A stretch of 64,000 nucleotides of DNA from Gremmenia infestans (GCA_032629725.1 JAFEVB010000007.1:1798001-1862000); one strand, 5' to 3'; positions 34,660 to 46,099 are shown, counted from the stretch's first letter. The notes: generated by a model from the sequence alone, not told the origin. A program made the numbers and translations.

Positions 34660-35925
34660 ATGCGTTTTCCCTTTCTGCTACTCATTACAGGATCACTTGC
34701 TGGGTATACTATTGTGTGCAGAGATACAGAAGGTGCAAATCGAATGGAGAGTGCAATCCAGGAAGCTATCAAGATGGCAAGCAGTACGAAAAAAAACCGA
34801 AACATATGGATATCTAACACTGACTCATGTGACTTTGCGCAGACGCACAGAACCGAATAATTGATCTCACCAAAGACACGACAGCAGCCGCTTTTGACCC
34901 TCTTTTCAAAGCTAGCGACGTGGGAACACTTACAAGTAAGCCTTTCACTCTACAATATCCAAAAAAGTTTCGTGATATATAATAGCAGTACTATATAACA
35001 GCGTCATGAATATCGCTACAAGTAATTTGCAAGCCACATTTTACTGCGAATCGAATCATGTCGACTGGTCCGAACCCTTTCAAAGGTGGATCGACACTAG
35101 GTTCACCTACACTGCCAAGGATGGGAGCACCAAAAGCGTCGCTCTCTACAAAGTCGGTCAAGATTACTCTAAGAAGCCGGGAGCCACGGGATCATCCTTT
35201 ACTACCGTCGGTAAGCTAGCTGCTGCTCCACTTGCCTATTCGATTAGGTGTACTAATTTGCAGGATATAAACTCGAGCTGCCGAACGGCGACGTAGCCGA
35301 TTTCAGCAATCAAGCACACATTATGGTCAACAAAAAGAGATGGGATCCCCCTGCCAATGACGGATTAGACCACCGCCCTCTCGACACCGTGAACACTGAT
35401 GGTCTCCTGGACGCTTATACAGCTCTTGATCGGCTCAAGCCGTTGTCCGAAACGGTCTTCCATGAGCTGATGCACGCAGTAGGTGGAAGTAAGTCATCTA
35501 CTTTCCCACGAGATTGCACTATGGAAGACTAAAGAATTTGTACCACAGCGGTGACGCCAAACAGAGGAAGAGCAAAGATCAGCGATGATCAAATACTGCC
35601 TGTGATTCCTGGTAAAATCTACGGCTATGAGCAATGCGTTAAGGTTAACCAGAATCGCATACCTATCATTGGCGTCGTTACACCTTTAACCCGAGCTGAG
35701 TGTCCTATGATGCTAGCTAAAGGTAATGGACTGTTGACAACTCCCAACTCTTTATTAGAACTTGCTGACTTTTCTCGTTTCGTAGCATTATACTTACAAA
35801 TAAAAGGGCAGCCGACGTACTGGAGTACTGGTGATGTAGACAAAAGTACCGGCAGACCAGCCGGTATACCGCCACCATCTGGATCCACCAAGTTGAGACG
35901 TGCTAGAATCATGTGGTTTGCATAA
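34660..35925 (+). CDS. secreted HELMH zinc metalloprotease (M35-like)
   Basis: Six exons: 34660-34783, 34843-34935, 34989-35210, 35264-35488, 35549-35722 and 35786-35925, giving 325 residues. All introns are 53-63 bp with GT/AG ends; several show a clear CTAAC, TACTAAT or CTGAC branch. The protein starts with a signal peptide (MRFPFLLLITGSLAG). The zinc motif HELMH lies at about residue 213-217 within ETVFHELMHAVGG; downstream KIYGYEQC recalls the Tyr-Gly block of deuterolysin and lysine-specific metalloendopeptidase-like fungal proteases. Cysteines are few. The last intron (63 bp) is a multiple of three without a stop, so a form retaining 21 extra codons is possible. The role is inferred to be extracellular proteolysis. 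It lies between two secreted Cys-rich genes and next to a dead transposon. I am sure of the metalloprotease class, not of the exact family. Confidence 0.75.
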
Positions 35926-36251
35926 TTATCATGGAACTATCTAAAGGATATTTGGTTGAAGTAGGTTCAACAATGTGGTACCGGAAAGGAATGCAATATG
36001 CACAGGTATAAGAACCTCTATTTTGGTAAACATAAAACCCTTTTCGGGGATCTATAACATTTGTATCTTTATATAATATATAACTTATAGAAAATTACTT
36101 GGATACCCCTCTGATAAGAAGTTGGCCGATCATATATGCGATTGATATATAAGAGTCACGCTAGTATAAATGGATATTAGCGTTATATCAAAAATCCGTA
36201 TATATATAGAAGGTGAAGTGTATCTTAATCAAATAAAGAATTTTATATGTA
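35926..36251. other. AT-rich spacer before the mariner element
   Basis: 3' flank of the metalloprotease gene, AT-rich, ending in the TA dinucleotide (36250-36251) that borders the transposon. No other feature. Confidence 0.5.
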
Positions 36252-36285
36252 CCAGAGGGTGCAATAATTACCCCGACACTAAAAT
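36252..36285 (+). repeat. left terminal inverted repeat of the mariner element
   Basis: Pairs with 37658-37691. Almost all mismatches between the two arms are A/G or C/T. Confidence 0.85.
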
Positions 36286-37657
36286 TAAGCGAAAAACATT
36301 AAATTATACTTATTATTACTATATATCACTACAAATCAATCTTAATAGGCTTTCTACCATATCTAATAAGAGTTCTGCACCTCTCTAGCATTTCGGAAAT
36401 CCTTCGATATGTTTCTTCTATTATAATCTTGCCCTACTCTTCCTTCAAAACCTTCTTAAGTTAGACTAGTATATCGCACCTCCTTTTCCGCATGCGCTTC
36501 TTTAGCAAGCACCAACATCTCTTAATTAGATTCAAATCATAAAATCAGAGAGGATGGATATGATGGCGTATCCCAGCTTTATCTCGGACAGTTTAGGCAA
36601 GAGATTTGGCCTGGCCGCTGGGTGGAAGGTGGCTATAGGACATATTATTGTCTTTTTGCAAAATCTATAGCAAATCCTGCTTTTGTGAGGCCTTCTTCAT
36701 AGCGTCTATATAGACAGATAACAAGCGCTCTATATAGTATTTTTATGTAATAGATTGCCTTTTACCTAGACCTCCCGCTTATATGGTTCGGCTGCTTCCT
36801 ATCCTTTTATTCGGCCTTTAAACTCCTCCTTAGATTCGTATTCTATTTGAACAGGCTCCCTAGGTCTCTTAGGCTTAATAATCTAGTTCTCTTTATTATT
36901 ATGAGATTCTAATATGTAGGCTTTTCTACACTAATTAATCTACCCCGCGATGTGTAATTTGACGCCTTCCTTGTTCGGCGTTTCCTGAATATTATCCGGG
37001 TCAAGATATGTCCTCTCTTTCTACAAGACCTATCCAGTTTTTAATGATAAAGGTTCGATATATACTTCGTCCGCAAAGTAGTATAGGTGCTAGTACTCCT
37101 CTATAGTCTTCCCTTGATGCTCTTTGCTATACGCAACCCTCTTATCCTTATTCGTCTTTAAGATCTGCTTCTTCATATATGCTATCTTATAGCGCCAGCC
37201 ATTCTTCGTATTATGCTTGAGTTGTAAGATCAAAGCTCGTTTTTTTGATAGGGAGGTTATACTCTGCGATTTGGCATTCTAGGAGCTGATCCCAAACTGG
37301 ATGTGTCTTGGAAATTAGGAACTCGCATATCTCCTTAGAGACACGAGACTTCCTGCCTAAGATCTGCGACTTCGGGCGAGTCCTCCGGCACGCGTCTCCT
37401 CCGAATTTATTGCGTTGGCCTAGCTATATATCGCAGGAGATGTAATTCTTGCAGCAAATGCTAGCTATGGATTTGCGGAGCGATTATCATCGCAAGTCTC
37501 AAAGGAGTCGCATTTGCTTAGGGTAGGATATTCTTTGGGACCTGGAATTTATATAGTGCTACTTATATAAGCTCTCTTCGAGTTGTTAGAGCTACAATAA
37601 AGAGGTTGTGAAGTGTTGATTCTATAAACGCGTGTATTATAAGCTAATGCACGGACC

Positions 37658-37691
37658 ACTTTGGTGTTAGAGTAATTATTGCACCCCCTGG
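37658..37691 (-). repeat. right terminal inverted repeat of the mariner element
   Basis: Inverted partner of 36252-36285, followed directly by the TA target-site copy at 37692-37693. Confidence 0.85.
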
Positions 37692-37742
37692 TAAGCTGTG
37701 ATGTTGATTACTAAGCAGGCTTACTCGACCTGGCGGGCAGGC

Positions 37743-37750
37743 TATAAAAA
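37743..37750 (+). promoter_or_regulatory. TATA box of the small secreted gene
   Basis: TATAAAAA about 90 bp upstream of the ATG at 37837 and only about 50 bp beyond the mariner end, so the core promoter survives but the upstream promoter is replaced by transposon sequence. Confidence 0.5.
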
Positions 37751-37836
37751 TAGACACACTCTCTCGCAAAGTCAGCGACCATCTTCATTTCCTCAACCTT
37801 CAAATTCTTTCAGATATACCCATCGACTTATTAATC

Positions 37837-38436
37837 ATGCTAAGTAGTCATTCCATCTGCCTTGGCTTAATCGCTTTCGCTGCCATTATAAGTGCTACAC
37901 AAGTAAACACAGACACTACTGCCTTGACGGCCACGAGTGTCCGTCTGGCTAATGCCCAACAATGCCCGGCTTCACCGAAGCCAACGTGCTCCGACGACAA
38001 TTGCCAGGGCTCTATATTCGTTTGCGCAACGCAGTTCCTTTGCTCCAACGAGAATCCATTCACCAGCTCAGACGGTCGAAATGTCATTTTAGCAGGTTGT
38101 CGGTGCTGCCCGCTTCCCCTTCAAGTGTGGTGTCACGATCACCTCTGTGGTGCTCCCGAGGACACTCGGATTTGTGCCGCGGAGGTACTGCAAGGCTGTT
38201 CGTGTATGACGGGGAAGGATCGATTGGCGGAGGTAGAGGCAGCGGCGGACGATTATGTATGGAGATCGGATGACTCAGTTGAGTTGGACTTGGAACCAAG
38301 CAGTGATGAGGAGGAGGTATGGAAGGTTTCAACCACGATTTCTTCTGGACAATATGCTGCTATGGCAACTATAGAGCCATTGCAGTTATGGCAATTGCAA
38401 AACATTTGGGGCACGGGCAAAGTGGGGCAATATTAA
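37837..38436 (+). CDS. small secreted cysteine-rich protein
   Basis: Intronless, 199 residues. It begins with a signal peptide (about 1-20, CLGLIAFAAIISA). Residues about 43-125 hold a dense cysteine array: CPASPKPTCSDDNCQG, then CRCCPLPLQVWCHDHLCG and CAAEVLQGCSCM. This repeats the module of the protein at 31721-33452 (C-x-P-x-C-S-D-x2-C-x-G, then GCxCC, then GCxC). The C-terminal 70 residues are acidic (DLEPSSDEEEVW) and lack cysteines, which is unusual for a small secreted protein and may be a propeptide or tail. The function is unknown; an effector-like or wall-associated role is inference. The mariner element ends 145 bp upstream. The C-terminus might be altered by an undetected intron. 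Confidence 0.65.
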   Translation: MLSSHSICLGLIAFAAIISATQVNTDTTALTATSVRLANAQQCPASPKPTCSDDNCQGSIFVCATQFLCSNENPFTSSDGRNVILAGCRCCPLPLQVWCHDHLCGAPEDTRICAAEVLQGCSCMTGKDRLAEVEAAADDYVWRSDDSVELDLEPSSDEEEVWKVSTTISSGQYAAMATIEPLQLWQLQNIWGTGKVGQY

Positions 38437-38997
38437 TAAGCTTTGCGTCTTATTATAAGCTTACTACCGGGACTCTCAGGAATCGTTTCCAGAAAACAAA
38501 TAAATATTATTTTTAGCTCTAACTTGTCTAAGGTTTAGGGGACCTAGTATTAGGAGAGCCTCTTGCGCCTAGCGAGGCCCTGCACTCTTCCGCTTTGTGG
38601 CTTAGCTTTTTCCGATTATGATTTGACACCTTATAGACCACGCTGGCGGTTTGAATGGCGGGGAAGTACATGAGGTAGATATTAGGTCTGGGATAAGGGT
38701 GGAAATGGGGAGTGTTAAATTGGATTTGATATGGAGATGGGTGCCTGTCATCTGTCAATATCCATGCTTCCTTAGAGTACATAGTGTGTTTGAGAATTTT
38801 TTAACTTTATAACTTTATAGCTCCAGGCGAAATAGTATATGGATAACTCCCCTTCCCCTTTAGGAATAGATTGGCTGACGTAAGCGAATAATTTAAAACC
38901 TCGAGGCGACGAGGCGACAAGGCGACAAGGACAAGGCCAAGATTCGTTTGCGACTTCGCAACTTCAAATCACCCACATAGCTGGATATATCGTCGCA
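38437..38997. other. spacer with a short 9-bp repeat
   Basis: 3' flank of the small secreted gene and promoter of cactin. A GAGGCGACA-type 9-mer is repeated three to four times at about 38900-38932. No gene seen. Confidence 0.5.
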
Positions 38998-40832
38998 ATG
39001 AATCCCGAAAGGAGAGCTATGATATCCGGTCGGGACTCCCCTGCCAGAGATATTACCGCCCCGCGACGAGACCCAAATTCTCGCATCTCAAAACCTGCAC
39101 GCCCAGCTCCCTCTGGAAACAGAACTCCCGACACTCGACCCGCTCGGAATACTAACAACCTGGAAGATGATGAGCAAACTCGGCTGTGGGTTTCGCAGGA
39201 GGATAGTTTCGTGCTAAAGCAGGCGAAGAAAAAGGCAGACATTCGGGTTCGGGAAGGCAGAGCAAAGCCAATTGACTGGCTCGCGGTCATTCTACGAGTC
39301 ATAGATCCAGACAGAGATCTGCTGGAAGATGATGAAGAAGAAGAAGTTCAGATCGATGTCGTGGATCCCGAGGGTGTATTTGAAGGCCTCAATGATGCTC
39401 AACTCGGAGAGCTAGAGACTGACATCAACTCATACCTTTCCCTGGAGACGAATGCGAAGAATAAAGATTATTGGAAAACCATGCACATCATCTGCATCGA
39501 CCGCCGCCAGAGATTGAAGCCTCAAGGACCCGAAGGTCGTGCTGTCAGCTCGGTCGCCTCAGATGTTGACAAATTATTGGGACCAAAGACATATGAACAA
39601 TTAGAGGCATTGGAAAAGCAGATCAGAGCCAAGTTGCAATCAAACGAGCCGATCGATGTGGATTATTGGGAACAGCTCTTGCGAAGTCTGCTGATATGGA
39701 AGGCGAAGGCAAAACTAAAGAAAGTTTATCAGTCAGTTCTCGACAGTCGCCTGGAAACCCTACGAGCGCAACAACTAGAGGATGCCAAAGGCGTACAGAC
39801 AAAATTGCAGGAGCTTTTGATGGGTCCTTCTCCAGTGGTTGAAGAAGGATCCGAGAATATGGTCCAGGACGGCAATGTCTCACATTCGAGCCGACAACCC
39901 ATTTTCCAGTATGACCCGGCGCATGATCCAGAACCTCTTCTTAAATTGCACAACGAGGATAAATCAAGCGAGGTGGTGGATGAGTCCGTATTTCTGCGAA
40001 AGGTCGTGGCAGAACGTCGCAAAATTTTGAAGCTTGATTATGTCCCTTCGCGACAGCTATCTGCGGAAAAAGCAAGCTCAAGCTCAGTTGCCAGAACGGC
40101 CCAAGTATCTACAAGCACCGCCCCTCCAGGGACTCAACGCTTTTCGACAATTGTCAGTGAAGACTTCTCACAAGCTACCAAAGCATTGTACGAACGGGAA
40201 GTTGCTCGAGGAGTTAACGAGGACGAAGAAATCTTTACCGGCGAAGAATCTGTGGCAAGTGCGGGTAAACCACAATGGGCAGATAAATACCGGCCGAGGA
40301 AACCTCGATACTTTAATCGTGTGCAGATGGGCTACGAGTGGAACAAGTACAATCAAACGCATTATGACCACGACAATCCACCACCAAAGGTAGTTCAAGG
40401 TTACAAATTCAATATATTCTATCCAGACCTCATCGACAAGGCCAAAGCACCCACGTTCAAAATCATTCGTGAACATGGTCGAAAACGCGGCGAATCCTTT
40501 GCTCCAGCCGGTGAGGAAGATACTTGCCTGCTTCGATTCATCGCAGGACCACCTTACGAAGATATCGCATTTCGCATCGTGGATAAAGAATGGGATTACA
40601 GCGCAAAGAGAGACCGCGGTTTCCGAAGTAGTTTCGACAAGGTACGCTTGTCTTCCCTGCCGTTCCAGGCGCGCGTCAATTCATCCTCTCAACCACCCTT
40701 GTTCATAAATACTGATTCTTCCACATAGGGTATCCTCCAACTGCACTTCCAGTACAAAAAGGTAAGATCCGAGCACCCCCAGTTATTAATCCCCAACTTT
40801 CTGACTTGTCGCAGGTTTATTATCGAAAGTGA
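38998..40832 (+). CDS. cactin, spliceosome-associated protein
   Basis: Exons 38998-40641, 40729-40761 and 40815-40832 give 564 residues; the two tiny 3' exons (11 and 5 codons) rebuild the invariant end FDKGILQLHFQYKKVYYRK. The C-terminal cactin domain (about 430-564) is diagnostic: KPRYFNRVQMGYEWNKYN, QTHYDHDNPPPKVVQGYKF, NIFYPDLIDK, then FIAGPPYEDIAFRIV. The middle (about 100-270) is the helical conserved mid-region (WLAVILRVID, DYWKTMHIICIDRR). The N-terminus is short and basic-acidic, without the long RS-like region of animal cactin. Cactin acts in the nucleus in spliceosome function and splicing fidelity in fission yeast (Cay1) and animals. Introns of 87 and 53 bp have GTACGC and GTAAGA donors. 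Orthology is secure from the C-terminal block. Confidence 0.92.
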
Positions 40833-41969
40833 TCGTTTGAAGGTTGCTGGCAAGCTAGGGTATCTCCCCACGGGACCTTGGACCTGGGATGTAAGGTATT
40901 CATTAGAGGCTACGAAATACATTGATTTCACTAAGAAAATGTTCCAGACTCTCGCACGTGTTCCGTGTCGCACACCCACCCTTCTTTTCACCCTTGTATC
41001 ACCTCTGAAGCTCATGGGTAAGGGATCTCCCCTCCCGCATGTCAGTAGGCTTGGGTGCACGCAGAGGTTGGAAACACAATGCGTACATAAGCATAAAAGC
41101 TTCGTATTGTTTTCATTGTTTTCATGGCTGACCATAGGACCCATTGGCGCAATCAGTGACGGTTGTCGTCCCTTTCGCAATGTGTGGCTCAAGGGGTGGC
41201 TACCCGCTCCTTCCAGATGTCGTTCTCTTGGCTGGAATACGTCTAACCTGCCACCGCGCCTCTCGTGGTCGCAACACCCAATGATTAAGCAGTCCCTGCC
41301 GGTAGATGCCCATCTTCCCTGCGGGTACGGCGGTAGTAGTGATGGTAAAGCCTATTTCTAGCGTTCTTCTAGAAACTCTCCATGGGACTGAGATGATCCA
41401 CACCCGTCGTCCGGACCACGGTGCCAAAGATTGAGCCTGCTCGAGGCTTGCGGTGCAACCTGGTAAGCGTTTCTACTTCTCCTATCCCCCCTTCTCCTCA
41501 CAGTCTTGTGCCTTTAGTGCATGCAGCCTCCCTAGCGGCTTAATGTGTACCACGTACCCATGATGCGCTTCTTAGTGCGTCCCTGGTTATTTGCGGCACT
41601 AAGGTGACCAGAAGCAAGCGATTGCTACTGAACGTTTGAATAGCTGGGTGCCCAATCTCTTAAGAAAAATATATGTCATGCTCCCGTCGGAGCACAAACG
41701 AGGCTTGCATCACTCCTTCCATGAGCTTGTACCCATGCGTTGGCAGCGCCATCCCGCATGGTCTCTCTCGCGCAATCAAATTTCATGGAACAGATACTCT
41801 AGTTGAATATCTACATCTGATTTCCTTTGCCATTCCCAATTATTCGAAATCTCCGACCCGTCGTCCGTCAAATTGTAGTACAATACAGCAATCCAACTGA
41901 AAGGAACACTTCATCCCTTAGCCACATCATAGGCCGTGAAGCGAAGAGGTCTGTTTTCAGACGCTCAAT
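40833..41969. other. intergenic, promoter of the forkhead gene
   Basis: No coding signal on either strand; short frames lack motifs. Probably the 3' flank of cactin plus the forkhead promoter and leader. Confidence 0.4.
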
Positions 41970-43428
41970 ATGAATTCGGAGCACTACCGTCGTCGGCCTC
42001 ATATCAACAGCTTGCCTTTGAACTTTCAGTTTGCCGAGAGCTCCGGGGCCCCAATGCAATCAGCGCACCAAATGCTCTCTTTTGATAGTCTTCCCCGAGC
42101 TCAAAATGATCAACACTTTATGATCACTCCCTCAACTGTACCCAACATTCCTTCCCACAATTACAGTCTCACCACCTCGATGGCCATGCCACAAGCTTCC
42201 ACAGTCTGGAGTAACCCAACCCACACCCCGATGGACTTTGACAGCCAAAACACCAACGACTACTACGATTACTCTCCAAGCATTGTCGGTGACGAGCAGG
42301 ATAGTCCTTTCTTACGAGGCATGAGCTACTCTGAAGTTCCTCGCACATGTTTCCCATGCGACCCAAGGATGCTTAATGAAGGCGGTAACATGGCCGTTGA
42401 CCCATTTGACGCTTCTGCCTACCTGAGGGATCCCAACAAGAGTGACATGCAGACTTCCACAGAACAGACTCCAACTTCTCTTGGATTCGATGCCTTGGAG
42501 GACTCACACAATTTCTCACGGCTGAGCATTAGCAACAGCCCAAAGCCGGAGCACGAAACTCCTAGCTCTGATCATTTCCCCTTCAATAAATCAACTCATT
42601 TCCCTCTACCATCTAGTGAACCTTCAGAGGATGGTGGCATCAGTTCCCGCGAAATGACAGCCGTTGATGGAGATGATCCTTCTGCAGACGAACCATACGC
42701 CAAGCTGATTCATCGAGCGCTTATGAGCGCCCCAGATCATTCTATGGTTCTGCAAGAGATCTATGAGTGGTTTCGAAAACACACCGCCAAAGGCGCCTCA
42801 GACACTAAAGGCTGGATGAACAGCATTCGTCACAACTTGTCAATGAATGCTGTAAGCCTATCTAACCCATGTCAACAAATCAAATGATTCAACGCTAACT
42901 AATACAAAAAAGGCATTCAAGAAGACCGAGCGCAAAACGCCCGGCGATGAGACCAGAAAGTCAACCGAATGGGTTCTTGAAGAGTTCGCTATCAAAGACG
43001 GCGTACAATCCACGACCCGTTACCGCAAAGGCACCGGCGCAAAAAAGTTCATGAAGACCGAGAACCCTGCACCGTCACGCCAAAGCTCCGGCCGCAAAGG
43101 CGGAATCTCTGCTAGCAAAACGAAGATGCAAAGACAACAACAGCGCTCCATGTCTGGCACCCATCGCTCACGACATGGGCACGGACACGAATTCCTACGC
43201 TCGCATTTCCCACCCCAGCGACATAGCTCACCCCCGACGCCGCCTACGCATGAGAATATTCCCGGTGCGGGGTGTAACCCGTATTTCTTCCCCAAACAGC
43301 AGCTCGAGATGCCGTATGAGGATATGTGTGGGCTGCAAGACGTACAGGGTGTTTACATTGATGATCATGGACCTATCTTTGCGAATAACCACGATTACGC
43401 TTCTGCTGATGGACTTCCGCGGTACTAG
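41970..43428 (+). CDS. forkhead-domain transcription factor, divergent
   Basis: Exons 41970-42851 and 42913-43428 give 465 residues. The 61-bp intron (GTAAGC donor, CTAACTAAT branch, AAAG acceptor) lies inside the DNA-binding domain, after the recognition helix. The N-terminal 235 residues are disordered. The forkhead domain (about 240-332) reads EPYAKLIHRALMSAPDHSMV, LQEIYEWFRKHTA, then GWMNSIRHNLSMNAAFKK and TEWVLEEFA. The recognition helix NSIRHNLS is canonical, but the usual N-terminal KPPYSYA block is degenerate (DEPYAK). A basic stretch follows (RYRKGTGAKK), then a His/Gln-rich tail. It is a nuclear regulator with unknown targets. It is not obviously Fkh1/2 (no FHA domain) nor Fhl1. The first ATG in frame is taken as start. 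Confidence 0.85.
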
Positions 43429-46099
43429 TTGAAGCGAACGGGACGCGGTCCTAGAGGCGGGTTCTTCTGGTATCGTGCATTGTACAGCCGGTGGATACAG
43501 TGCGTGCTGTTGTTTTCTTTTGCGGGAGACAGACAAGACATAAAATAGAACGATACGGCTTGGTTCGGTTTCTTGCTTTTGGTTGCTGCTTGATTGATTG
43601 ATTTTGCCTCATTCATGGCATGGTTGATAATACGGTCTCGTTAATTACTTTTGGGTGGACATACATCAGGATAGGGATACAGGGCTTGGCGGTTTGCAAA
43701 TGTGCATTTTTTGGCTTGCTTGCTCGCATCGTCTCATCAGTTCTCTTCAGCTCAGCGTTAATGAGAATCTTGGCTCTGGATTGGATTGTCTTCTGCTGTT
43801 GATGGTGGTGATATTGGGTTTCTGCGTGCAAGGGGGGGTCCTGATGCATCTTAGATGAATTGGACTGCAACATTGAGTGTTTGAACATTGTAGTGTAGGG
43901 AAGAATGATAAACTGAAGCAGATTCTCAAGGCTGACTTTTTCTGACATGTCGTTTTTCTTTGCATCATGAGGATGAGGGAGGTGGGGAGGTGGGGAGGTG
44001 GAAGGGATTTACGGGTGTTGAAGGACTTTTGTTTTTTATTTTGTTTTTATTGTGTTAGTGCCTGCGCTATGGTCCAGGAAGGGAAGGGGCCAGCAGCAGA
44101 ACCCCTAGCGGTTTTGGGTTATATGATTCTTATCGCGTCAGTCTTGACTAGACTCCCCTTAGTGGGCCGAGTGGGTATTGATACTATCCGTAGTGAGTAT
44201 GTAATCTTGAGTACCGGTATATCGTATCAACTAGACTCTGCTCTGCGAATGGGGTAAATCCAGGGTCTAACGTGCAGTGCCAGGGAGGTCGCCGGACGGG
44301 GACCAAGATCCCTGCTCCCGCAGCCATGAGGAGAAAGCTGGCAATTCCGGTCATTGGCTTAGGAGTGCGTCTCCTCAAGCCCAGATAGTGTGTGCCGACG
44401 GCATCTGGCATTTGGGGCGACCAGGCTGAGATGCACTCGAGTGCCACTTTCTTGGGAATTGTTCGCCAGAGACTGGGACTGGATTGTGGGCGTGGGGCTG
44501 GAGGTGCCAAGCTACAGGGTTACTTTGAGGACATGGCGCGCGGACCCGAAATCATTGCCAATACTGTAGCTATCCCGAGCTGCTGGGGGTTTATCAAGTA
44601 GCAGATTCATCCGCGGGATTGCGGGGTCACAATCTATAAACCGGGGCGGAACCCCCTTGTCGTTTCCCGAACAAATGGCACAAGCCATTGAGACTTCTTG
44701 GATATATATCAGGAGGGTGGAAACCCTCCCTTAGCTATGGAGAAGTTTTCTGCAACTGAGGATAGGAAATCGGACTTTCAACCCCTGGAAGGAAGGATCC
44801 CGAGAAAGGGTTAGTCATGACCAGGGCATCTGCATAATATGATCGAATGTGCATTCAAATCGCAACACTACATCGATATGCGGCCCAGCAATGCTCGTCA
44901 CCGATCGGTGGTACTGTATCAACCGAAAACTCGGTTTTGAGGATCTGGTCAGTAGAGTCCCAAGATTTCCAGATCTTCAGATCCTGGCGGCTAAATGATC
45001 CGATGCGAGATCTTGATTAGATTAGAACCTTCTACGAAATCTCCGTGACAGCAATGTTCTGCTCAATCTACATGTCCAAGAAGAACTGCGCGGGAATACA
45101 ATGCTATCTCTTGATTAACAGCCATTTGATCTACCCTCGAAACCCGCTGACAGTATGAACGCAATTAACGGTTTATGAACTGCCACTAGCACGCCACGCA
45201 AGTTCGCAACAGCATATAGTAGGGAAACTGCTGGAAGAATTCGTTTATCTTCTCTTCTTTGAGGCAAAGCGTCCCCTTGCAATAGGAGCTAAGAGGCCTG
45301 GTCTGCATTTCCCACCCCTAAATTCCAGAAAGAGTGGTGTGTTCTGGCAAGGGCCGAGCCGGTGTGGCTAGCCGCATAGGACGGAGCATTTCTTTCGCAA
45401 AACGTTGTTCCTGTAAACGAGAGACGAATATGATATATCACAATCAGATTGCCATATCTTGCTCACGCCAAGCATGCAAAAAGCTATGCTGGTGTCTGCA
45501 AGTAGTTGGTAAGGCCCCGCTGAAGAAATGCAAGGTAAAGCTGCAATGGCAAAGCGGCCGTTTCGGATCATGCTCCAGGTATGGATGGATGCAAGAGAGC
45601 GCCGGATCAGTAGCGGCGCATGGAAAGGCTTTGAGCAGAGGCGGGGGTTGGTATAAACGCGGAAAGCGCTGCAGAGCGTTTACTACTGTGACCGGAATTG
45701 CCGTTGAGACTTTGCTCATCTGTAAGCGCCAAGTTAGCTGTACAACATCGAACTAACATTTTTTAATCACTTGATACTTCGACTAAATAATCCAGAGCGC
45801 CAGGAGTTCATTTGAGAAGCTCCAGAAAATTTTCGGAGTCGAGTGTTGTGAACTTGGTTGAAAACCAGTCTAAATAGCTTATACACTAACTAAACGTGGA
45901 AAGCACGGTCTACACCCCGAGGAATTTTCTAGCTAAAGCACTGAACTTTCAGATATCATTCTTTTGCTAATTGAGTGCAAATGCAACTCTGGCAAGCGCC
46001 GATAATCAGTCGTATTAGTCAATACTTAAGTTGTCAGTGCCATCAATCGGCTACCCATCAACCGCGTCTCAGATTCTGAATTAGAATCACATGATGAAG
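43429..46099. other. spacer with possible gene remnants
   Basis: Nothing supportable as a gene. Around 44250-44600 some frames on both strands look protein-like (plus: FLGIVRQRLGLD and LQGYFEDMARGPEIIAN; minus: GTHYLGLRRRTPKPM) but they conflict, have no splice signals and match no family I know. A GGTGGGGA array lies at about 43977-44000. The 45334-45756 frame is Cys/Lys/Arg-rich but unconvincing. Confidence 0.35.

Larger units (their letters stand above)
36252..37691 (-). mobile_element. RIP-degraded Tc1/mariner element, full length
   Basis: A 1440-bp element bordered on both sides by TA, the mariner target site. Terminal inverted repeats of about 33 bp start CCAGAGGGTGCAATAATTAC on the left and CCAGGGGGTGCAATAATTAC on the right (reverse complement); most differences are transitions. 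On the minus strand decayed transposase is readable: YFADEVYIEP near 37080, then DPDNIQE and GVKLHIAG followed by TAG where Trp is expected (about 36950-37000), and NLIKRCWCLLKKRMRK near 36500, which corresponds to the NPIE-W block of the DDE catalytic domain. Stops are frequent and mainly TAG/TAA in place of Trp or Gln codons, as repeat-induced point mutation produces. It is inactive. Confidence 0.85.

Noticed and set aside
44184..44601. Overlapping protein-like frames on both strands
   Set aside because: They contradict each other, have no splice signals and match no known family; kept only as a possible remnant in the spacer description.
45334..45756. 140-codon plus frame rich in Cys, Arg and Lys
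   Set aside because: No signal peptide, no domain, and the opposite strand is equally open; not enough to call a gene.
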